Positions 5,209 to 10,131 of a DNA stretch of 10,131 bases are shown here, piece after piece. The DNA is taken from assembly GCA_022600655.1 (NCBI GenBank), contig JAHZJZ010000347.1, forward strand, positions 1-10,131, in the 5' to 3' direction. The stretch comes from Campylobacterota bacterium. GTDB taxonomy: Bacteria > Campylobacterota > Campylobacteria > Campylobacterales > Sulfurovaceae. Numbering within the stretch: the stretch's first letter is position 1; each line of letters starts with the position of its first letter. The notes beneath the pieces are model-generated. The model was not told where the DNA came from and searched no databases. It saw only the letters and a program-made list of their open reading frames with translations. The position numbers and the translations under genes were made by a program.

Positions 5209-6492
5209 ATGAAAAAGAAAATAAAACAAATAATTAGAGATTTTTACTTACAAAAGCCCTTTGAAGTCCATAGCCGTGAACTTCAACTCCCCATAAATAC
5301 TCAAAAGATTATAACCCTAATGGGGGTTCGTCGTTGTGGGAAGACTTCTATTTTATATGAAACCATTAACCGACTGACTGAGACTATTGATAAAAAAAGA
5401 ATCTTATTTTTTAACTTTGAAGATGAACGTTTTGAGTTAAATCAAGAGAGTTTAGACCTTATACTTCAAGCCTATATGGAACTTTACCCTGAAATAGAGA
5501 TGAAAGATACCTATCTGTTTTTTGATGAGATTCAAAATGTAGATGGATGGGAAAAGTTTGTAAGACGAGTTTATGATAGTGTGAGTCAAAATATCTTTAT
5601 TACAGGTTCTAATTCTAAGCTGTTGAGTCGAGATATTGCTACTTCTTTACGTGGACGAACCATTACTTATGAGGTTTTCCCTTTGTCTTTTCGTGAGTAT
5701 TTGGCTTTTGAACAAATAGAAATAGATCTACATAGTACTAAAAGTTTAGCCTTTATTCATAACCGTTTAGAGAAGTTCTTACATGAGGGGGCTTTTCCTG
5801 AAACACTTCTTTTTGACGATAGAATTAGAGAGAAGATTTTACAAGACTATTACAGTGTGATGATTTACAAAGATTTGATAGAACGATTTTCGATTAAAAA
5901 TATCGAAGCGTTAAAGTTTTTTTTAAAGCGTATTTTAGCCTCTTCGACCAAGTTGGTCTCTGTTAATAAAATCTATAATGACCTTAAATCAAGTGGTTTT
6001 AAAATTGGTAAAAACAGTCTTTATGAGTATTTGGGTTATGTAGAAGATATCTATTTTAGTTTAATACTTGACCGATACAGTCAAAAAATTACCACACAAA
6101 CAGATAAAAAAGTCTATAGTATAGATATAGGATTTAACAATACATTGCTCTATAAATTTTCTGATGACATAGGAAAATCTATGGAAAATGCTGTTTTTTT
6201 AGAGTTACGACGACGAGAAAAAGAGATATATTATCACACCGACAGAACATCGGAGTGTGACTTTGTAGTGGTTGAAAAAGGCAGAGTCGTCCAAGCCATA
6301 CAAGTAAGCTATGAGATGGAAAATAAGAAGACAAGAGTTCGAGAGTTTAAGGGCTTAGTGAACGCTTGTAAGCAGTACAACTTAAACGAAGGTTTGATTA
6401 TAACCTATGGAGAAGAGGGTAGTTATGAAGAAGATGAGGTAAGTATTGAGCTGGTATCTTTGGTCTCTTTTCTTTTGGTAGATAAGAAGTAG
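5209..6492 (+). CDS. AAA_14/DUF4143 ATPase
   Basis: A 427-residue protein of the widespread but poorly understood AAA_14 plus DUF4143 family. Walker A GVRRCGKT (39-46, Lys45), Walker B YLFFDE (102-107), sensor-like ITGSNSKLL (131-139) and the family-typical LRGR (147-150) with FPLSFREYL (157-165) are all present, followed by a winged-helix-like middle (SVNKIYNDLKSSGF) and a C-terminal domain with an E-x(17)-ECDFVV...AIQVSYE pattern (Glu332, Asp351, Gln365) resembling a restriction-endonuclease-like fold. It appears intact. Cytoplasmic; substrate and role unknown. In many genomes such genes are scattered singly in variable regions, which fits the Fic/RAYT/toxin-antitoxin neighbourhood here. 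The start site is supported only by frame and promoter position, since no standard ribosome-binding site precedes it. Confidence 0.88.
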   Translation: MKKKIKQIIRDFYLQKPFEVHSRELQLPINTQKIITLMGVRRCGKTSILYETINRLTETIDKKRILFFNFEDERFELNQESLDLILQAYMELYPEIEMKDTYLFFDEIQNVDGWEKFVRRVYDSVSQNIFITGSNSKLLSRDIATSLRGRTITYEVFPLSFREYLAFEQIEIDLHSTKSLAFIHNRLEKFLHEGAFPETLLFDDRIREKILQDYYSVMIYKDLIERFSIKNIEALKFFLKRILASSTKLVSVNKIYNDLKSSGFKIGKNSLYEYLGYVEDIYFSLILDRYSQKITTQTDKKVYSIDIGFNNTLLYKFSDDIGKSMENAVFLELRRREKEIYYHTDRTSECDFVVVEKGRVVQAIQVSYEMENKKTRVREFKGLVNACKQYNLNEGLIITYGEEGSYEEDEVSIELVSLVSFLLVDKK

Positions 6493-6564
6493 TGTATAGA
6501 AGCTTCAAAGTGCAATACATCAAAGGGAGCATTATAGTTTTTTTAAATATACTTTTTATAAATA

Positions 6565-6584
6565 TATAATTAAAAAGAAAGAGG
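6565..6584 (+). promoter_or_regulatory. Possible -10 box and ribosome-binding site for murB
   Basis: TATAAT at 6565-6570 is preceded by an AT-rich stretch and a T-run but no recognisable -35 hexamer. GAGG at 6581-6584 lies 5 bases before the TTG at 6590 and decides that start. If the -10 is real the leader is very short (about 12-14 bases). The 97 bases from 6493 otherwise show no gene and no clear terminator stem. Confidence 0.4.
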
Positions 6585-6589
6585 ATAAT

Positions 6590-7366
6590 TTGTTTTTTAA
6601 AACCATAGATTTTTCTAAATTTTCAAGTATTAAAGTAGGGCAACCTACAGAAGTGCTTATGCTTGAACGAGAAGATAGCATACCAACTGATAGAGTTATA
6701 ATTGGTCATGCCAATAACCTTTTGGTCTCTCCTGCTCCACCAGCACTTATGATGCTCTCTAAAGATTTTTCATTTATAGAGCTAGATGATGAGGTTTTGA
6801 CTATAGGGTGTGCTACGCCAACAGGTAAGATTCTCTCTTTTGCCAAGAAAAATGATTTGGCAGGGTTTGAGTTTGTCTCTAAGCTTCCAGGCTCTTTGGG
6901 TGGCATGGTTGCCATGAATGCAGGTGTAAAGTCTTATGAAGTTTTTAATATTTTAGAAGCAGTCAAGATAAATGGTGAGTGGATACCCAAAGAGCAAATA
7001 GAGCATGGTTACCGTTTTGCTAAACTAGGTGGTGTGGCTACAGAGGTACGATTTAAGGTTAAAAAAGGGTTTGACAAAGAGCTACTAGATGAACTTATCA
7101 ACTTACGCTCTAACCAACCAAAAACTGCCAGTGCTGGTTCAGCTTTTAAAAATCCAGAAGGTGATTATGCAGGGCGACTGATTGAAGCTGTTGGACTTAA
7201 AGGTATGTCAAAAGGGGCGATGCAGTGGAGTGAAGTTCACGCTAACTTTTTGGTTAACCATGGGGATGGAACCTTTGAAGAGGTAAAGGAGCTGATTGAT
7301 TTGGCGAAAGAGAGAGTTTTTGATAAATTTGGGGTAAAATTAGTAGAAGAGGTTAAAGTATTATAG
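6590..7366 (+). CDS. murB: UDP-N-acetylenolpyruvoylglucosamine reductase (TTG start)
   Basis: Cytoplasmic FAD enzyme of peptidoglycan precursor synthesis; it reduces the enolpyruvyl group of UDP-GlcNAc-enolpyruvate with NADPH to give UDP-MurNAc. The sequence shows the FAD-binding LPGSLGGMVAMNAG (about residues 102-115), YRFAKLGG, the active-site serine in SAGSAFKNPEGDYAGRLIE and the late acidic residue in WSEVHANFLVNHGDGTFEEV. At 258 residues it is much shorter than E. coli MurB (342) but matches the compact form seen in Helicobacter-type bacteria, which begins close to the FAD domain. The start is TTG, chosen for GAGG 5 bases upstream and the matching length. It lies downstream of the accessory genes but appears to be a normal housekeeping gene. 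Confidence 0.93.
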   Translation: MFFKTIDFSKFSSIKVGQPTEVLMLEREDSIPTDRVIIGHANNLLVSPAPPALMMLSKDFSFIELDDEVLTIGCATPTGKILSFAKKNDLAGFEFVSKLPGSLGGMVAMNAGVKSYEVFNILEAVKINGEWIPKEQIEHGYRFAKLGGVATEVRFKVKKGFDKELLDELINLRSNQPKTASAGSAFKNPEGDYAGRLIEAVGLKGMSKGAMQWSEVHANFLVNHGDGTFEEVKELIDLAKERVFDKFGVKLVEEVKVL

Positions 7367-7397
7367 GAACTTTAGTTCTTTATCTTTAAGTTTTGTT

Positions 7398-7423
7398 TAT
7401 AATGTAATATTAAAAACTAGGAG
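7398..7423 (+). promoter_or_regulatory. -10 box and ribosome-binding site before the lipoprotein/protease operon
   Basis: TATAAT (7398-7403) preceded by TTTTGTT, without a good -35, then AGGAG (7419-7423) 6 bases before ATG 7430. A weak self-complementary GAACTTTAGTTC just after the murB stop (7367-7378) may mark the murB transcript end. Together they suggest that the pair of lipoprotein genes is transcribed on its own. Confidence 0.5.
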
Positions 7424-7429
7424 AAAAGA

Positions 7430-7816
7430 ATGAGAAAAACAATTTTATTACCAATTTTGGCACTAACAGTAGTTGGATGTGCTGGTGATTTTTATTATGA
7501 AAATGATAAAAAAGTTGAAGTGACTAAGGTTGCTGAAAAAAGAGATAATAAAAGTAATGTTACTTATTATAAAACCTCTAACGGTCACAAAGTGGGTGTG
7601 ACCAATGAGATTTTAGTTCAGTGTAAAGCAGATGTAGATTGCACGAAAGTTCTTAGTAAGTATGAGACACTTTCTGTTTCAAATCTTTCAGATACCATAC
7701 TTTTAGTAACTGTGGCTACGGAGAAAAATGTTTTTGAAGTTTCCCAAACACTTTATAATGATGCTGATATTGAGGTCGCCCACCCTAATTTCATCAAAGA
7801 GAAAGTGAGACGATAG
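7430..7816 (+). CDS. Stand-alone subtilase propeptide-like lipoprotein
   Basis: A 128-residue lipoprotein with a short signal peptide and lipobox VVGC (lipidated Cys17). After a Lys/Glu-rich linker, residues about 55-125 resemble the N-terminal prodomain of S8 subtilases (inhibitor I9/fervidolysin-prodomain type): NEILVQCKADVDCTKVL opens the first strand and helix, SNLSDTILLVTV is the central strand, a helix FEVSQTLYND follows, and DIEVAHPNF is the typical final strand (compare the common VxxAxPNY ending). It ends KEKVRR. In ordinary subtilases this domain is fused to the protease, folds it and inhibits it. Here it is a separate gene, 2 bp ahead of a lipoprotein protease that lacks one. The role as trans-acting chaperone or inhibitor is inferred from fold pattern and position. 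Confidence 0.7.
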   Translation: MRKTILLPILALTVVGCAGDFYYENDKKVEVTKVAEKRDNKSNVTYYKTSNGHKVGVTNEILVQCKADVDCTKVLSKYETLSVSNLSDTILLVTVATEKNVFEVSQTLYNDADIEVAHPNFIKEKVRR

Positions 7817-7818
7817 TT

Positions 7819-9099
7819 ATGGATAAAAAACTTTTAATAACCATTAGTTTAGTGACGACATCATTGCTTTTTAGTGCTTGTGGAGGTGGAGGGTCATCTT
7901 CGAGTGAAAAAACCTCTTTGGTTCCAGAAGATACAACCGAATATGAAGAGAGTGGAGAGAATCAAGAGACAACTCCTGAAGAGGAAGAGAATACAAATCA
8001 AGAGAGTGATACTACTGAAGAAGAGAACTTAGAAGAGACATCTAATGAAGGTACAGAGAGTAGTGAGAATGAGACCACAATAGATATCTCATCAGCTACA
8101 AAAGAGCCTTATTATAAATATGCTTGGCATTTAGAGTCAGCTAACAGTGTTTTAAATGATCAAGGGTACACTGTTAATCAAAATGCAGATATTAATGTAA
8201 CCGAAGCATGGAAAATAACCATGGGTTTAGGAGTCAAAGTAGCAGTAATCGATGATGGAGCAGATGTGACACATGAGGATTTAAAATCAAATCTTTTGGT
8301 TGCTTATAATGCCGACGATGGCACTAGTGATATCAATGCCAATAGTGATGAAGCTTCTCATGGTAATACTTGTGCAGGGTTTATTGTTGCTCCTATCAAC
8401 AGTAAAGGTACAGTTGGAGTTGCACCTGAATCGAAACTTATTGCCATTAAACAAAATGAACAATCTGATGCCAATGTTATTAAAGCATTTGAGTATGCTA
8501 AAAATCAAGGAGCAAAAGTTATCTCTTGTAGTTGGGGGACAGAGAATGTTTCAGACATTGTTGTGTCTGAGTTAAAGTCACTTTATGATTCTGGTATTAC
8601 CGTACTGTTCGCTTCGGGAAATAATGGTAAATCTTTAGATGAAGATGGGCTTAATGATGAGTCTGAAGTAGAATGGGTTATTGGTGTAGGTTCTAGTGTT
8701 GAAAACAATGATGTTGGTTCTTATTCTAATTATGGGAAAAATATTGAAGTTATCGCACCTGGTGGTGATACAGAGGAGTCATCGGGTATATTAGGTTTAG
8801 ATGACATGGGAGAACATGGTGGAACAAACCAACTTGACCTTGTTTCTAATAACTATAGTTTTACCGATGGAACAAGTTTTGCCACACCCGTTACGGCAGG
8901 AGTTGTAGCACTAATGTATGCAGCAAACCCCAATATTACCCCTGCTCAGATTAGAGATATATTAATCACAACAACATTTAAAGTTGGAGAAGGTAGTCAA
9001 GCTTCTTATGATGCCAATGGTTTTGATGAAAAACGGGCTTATGGAAAGGTGAATGCAGGTCGAGCTGTGGCTGAAGCTAAAAAATTAGGAGGGAATTAA
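7819..9099 (+). CDS. Lipoprotein subtilisin/kexin-like serine protease (S8)
   Basis: A 426-residue membrane-anchored serine protease. The signal peptide ends in lipobox FSAC (Cys21) followed by GGGGSSSS. Residues about 30-88 are a low-complexity Glu/Thr/Ser-rich acidic linker. The catalytic domain starts near 97 (YYKYAWHLES, DINVTEAW, kexin-like) and has all four key residues: Asp145 in VAVIDDGAD, His181 in SHGNTCAG, oxyanion Asn268 in FASGNNG and Ser353 in DGTSFATPVTAG. It is therefore predicted active in the periplasm or on the cell surface. No propeptide lies between the lipid anchor and the catalytic domain; the preceding gene seems to supply it. The ATG is 2 bp after that gene's stop with only a weak ribosome-binding site, so translation is probably coupled. 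The stop overlaps the convergent gene by 4 bases. Confidence 0.9.
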   Translation: MDKKLLITISLVTTSLLFSACGGGGSSSSEKTSLVPEDTTEYEESGENQETTPEEEENTNQESDTTEEENLEETSNEGTESSENETTIDISSATKEPYYKYAWHLESANSVLNDQGYTVNQNADINVTEAWKITMGLGVKVAVIDDGADVTHEDLKSNLLVAYNADDGTSDINANSDEASHGNTCAGFIVAPINSKGTVGVAPESKLIAIKQNEQSDANVIKAFEYAKNQGAKVISCSWGTENVSDIVVSELKSLYDSGITVLFASGNNGKSLDEDGLNDESEVEWVIGVGSSVENNDVGSYSNYGKNIEVIAPGGDTEESSGILGLDDMGEHGGTNQLDLVSNNYSFTDGTSFATPVTAGVVALMYAANPNITPAQIRDILITTTFKVGEGSQASYDANGFDEKRAYGKVNAGRAVAEAKKLGGN

Positions 9100-9380
9100 C
9101 CCCAATCCTGATTTTTACTCTTATATTTATGTTTATCTTTCTTATAAGAGCTACCATTTTTAAGTTTTTGTAGACGATTTAAGAGGGTCATGTTGGCTTC
9201 TCTTATGTCATTGAGTTTAAATTCATGTAGGGTCTCTTGATAGAGCTTTTCGATATAAGCTTTTAGCTGGTGGTGATACTCTGAGTCGAGTCGAATTTCA
9301 ACGAACTCATCAAGCTTTTTTTTTAGTTCATAAAACTTTTCTAAAAACTGCTCTTCAGTGGTTTTTTCATCACGAAACAT
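9096..9380 (-). CDS. Small charged helical protein of unknown function
   Basis: A 94-residue protein from the first ATG: strongly helical and charged (EEQFLEKFYELKKKLDEF, YIEKLYQETLHEF, NMTLLNRLQKLK), ending in a Lys/Ser-rich tail. No signal peptide, membrane segment, cysteine pair or known domain is recognised; it is probably cytoplasmic. The ATG at 9380 has no ribosome-binding site, and the same frame stays open and protein-like for at least 29 further codons upstream, so the annotated start is probably too short. It is convergent with the protease gene (stops overlap by 4 bases) and lies in the same direction as tpx, about 120-200 bases downstream of it, separated by a hairpin. Confidence 0.6.
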   Translation of the reverse strand: MFRDEKTTEEQFLEKFYELKKKLDEFVEIRLDSEYHHQLKAYIEKLYQETLHEFKLNDIREANMTLLNRLQKLKNGSSYKKDKHKYKSKNQDWG

Positions 9381-9467
9381 TTTAAAAAGATTTTTAGTTA
9401 CTTTTTCAAGAAGACTAATATATCGTTGGCGTTGGTATTTCTCTATCTGTTTGGGTGTGTATTTTAT
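9381..9467 (-). other. In-frame N-terminal extension of the small protein, beginning at an ATA codon
   Basis: Reading upstream of the ATG at 9380 gives 29 more sense codons, including YTPKQIEKYQRQRYISLL and EKVTKNLFK, with the same charged-helical composition as the gene. No ATG, GTG or TTG occurs in this frame before a stop near 9495. An ATA (9467-9465) lies 8 bases after AGGA (9479-9476), with a possible TACAAT -10 at 9502-9497. This looks like a rare ATA start, a start codon lost by mutation, or a sequencing error of ATG. Starting here the protein would have 123 residues. Confidence 0.5.
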
Positions 9468-9534
9468 AGTACTGTTCCTAGGTTTATGGATAAGTTATTG
9501 TAACAAAAATAGATAAAAGATAAGATGTAGAAGA

Positions 9535-9558
9535 TAACCTCTCAATAGAGAGAGGTTA
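9535..9558 (-). terminator. Hairpin downstream of tpx, probable terminator
   Basis: TAACCTCTC (9535-9543) and GAGAGGTTA (9550-9558) form a 9-bp stem with a 6-base loop, extendable past one bulged base. On the minus strand it lies about 30 bases after the tpx stop and is followed by the pyrimidine-rich ATCTTCTACATCTTATC rather than a pure T-run. It probably ends or attenuates the tpx transcript before the small helical-protein gene. Confidence 0.55.
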
Positions 9559-9587
9559 ATCTTAGGGGAGATGTTAATGACTAATAA

Positions 9588-10103
9588 TTATAGTGCAGCT
9601 TTTGCAGCGTTAAGAGCTTCTTCGTAGTTAGGCTCTTCTGTAATTTCTGGAACAACTTGCTTATATGCTACTTTACCGTCTTTTCCAACAACAAAGATAA
9701 CTCTAGCTGTGATACCTGCTAAAGGACCATCTTCTAAAAGAACACCATAAGCGTTAGCGAAATCTTTGTTTCTGAAGTCTGAACATACTTTGATGTTTTC
9801 GATTCCAGCTGCACCACACCATCTAGCTGCTGCAAATGGTAAGTCCATAGATACTGTAATTACCTCTACACCGTCAAGAGAAGCTGCTTCAGAGTTAAAT
9901 CTTCTTGTCTCAGCATCACATACACCTGTATCTAATGATGGTACTGCAACTACAAGTTGAACTTTACCTTCACCACCGATTTGCTCATCTTGAAGCATTG
10001 GGTTACAGTTTACTACTGTTACTACAGGAGCTGCATCACCTACATTGATTTCATTACCTGCTAAATTACAAACGATATCTTCTTTAAAAGTTACTGTTGC
10101 CAT
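9588..10103 (-). CDS. tpx: Thiol peroxidase, 2-Cys peroxiredoxin of the Tpx family
   Basis: Thioredoxin-fold peroxidase that reduces hydrogen peroxide and organic hydroperoxides, recharged by thioredoxin. At 171 residues it is full-length. The peroxidatic Cys62 is in VPSLDTGVCDAETRRFN, and the resolving Cys96 is in FAAARWCGAAGIENIKVCSDF, the Tpx-typical position. Additional cysteines at 12, 33 and 107 are unusual in number. The start ATG (10103) has AAGGAA (10116-10111) 7 bases upstream. Codon use is more uniform than in the neighbours (many GCT/GCA, GTA/GTT, CTT/CTA), consistent with high expression. Only 28 bases of upstream sequence are visible, so its promoter is outside or at the edge of the window. 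Confidence 0.96.
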   Translation of the reverse strand: MATVTFKEDIVCNLAGNEINVGDAAPVVTVVNCNPMLQDEQIGGEGKVQLVVAVPSLDTGVCDAETRRFNSEAASLDGVEVITVSMDLPFAAARWCGAAGIENIKVCSDFRNKDFANAYGVLLEDGPLAGITARVIFVVGKDGKVAYKQVVPEITEEPNYEEALNAAKAAL

Positions 10104-10131
10104 ATTATATTTCCTTTTTAATTAATCTTAG

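Noticed and set aside
7430..9099. One protease gene broken by a frameshift between the propeptide and the catalytic part
   Set aside because: Each frame has its own signal peptide with a lipobox Cys and its own start, and the second frame has a long acidic linker before the catalytic domain.
9484..9494. DnaA-box-like TTATCCATA on the minus strand
   Set aside because: A single near-match with no cluster, no AT-rich unwinding region and no dnaA or dnaN nearby; not evidence of an origin.
9766..9960. Plus-strand frame opposite tpx
   Set aside because: It mirrors the strongly conserved Tpx coding sequence and has no start signals.

Overview
This is an AT-rich bacterial window with clear Shine-Dalgarno motifs. 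The most likely source is a Campylobacterota (Epsilonproteobacteria) relative of Sulfurimonas or Sulfurovum. That is inferred from the compact MurB of about 258 residues, the low GC, and the mix of a thiol peroxidase, envelope lipoproteins and AT-rich TATAAT-type promoters. No rRNA, tRNA or CRISPR array is visible.

Positions 1-2950 hold a tightly packed plus-strand operon of three envelope genes. They are the 3' part of an MscS-type channel with a striking tandem-repeat tail, a membrane-anchored BON-like/OmpA peptidoglycan-binding protein, and a membrane-anchored coiled-coil protein. Overlap and close spacing suggest the three products work together across the envelope. A 14-bp perfect hairpin follows.

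Positions about 2951-6500 look like an accessory island. It contains the remnant of a DUF4172-type Fic gene, which has lost its 5' part and carries an in-frame TAA. Next is a REP-associated tyrosine transposase (RAYT) gene bracketed by two inverted copies of a roughly 84-bp REPIN. Then comes a Phd-like antitoxin/PIN toxin pair behind a perfect consensus promoter with candidate operator repeats. Last is an AAA_14/DUF4143 ATPase whose start codon abuts an inverted repeat and a TATAAT box.

Positions 6590-9099 return to what looks like host genes: murB with a TTG start, then a two-gene lipoprotein operon. In that operon a stand-alone subtilase propeptide-like lipoprotein lies 2 bp before a lipoprotein subtilisin/kexin-like protease that lacks its own propeptide. 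This split protease/chaperone-inhibitor pair is the most interesting arrangement in the window.

Positions 9096-10103 are on the minus strand. They hold tpx (2-Cys thiol peroxidase), its probable terminator hairpin, and a small charged helical protein. The reading frame of that small protein continues 29 codons upstream of its first ATG, to an ATA preceded by a good ribosome-binding site.
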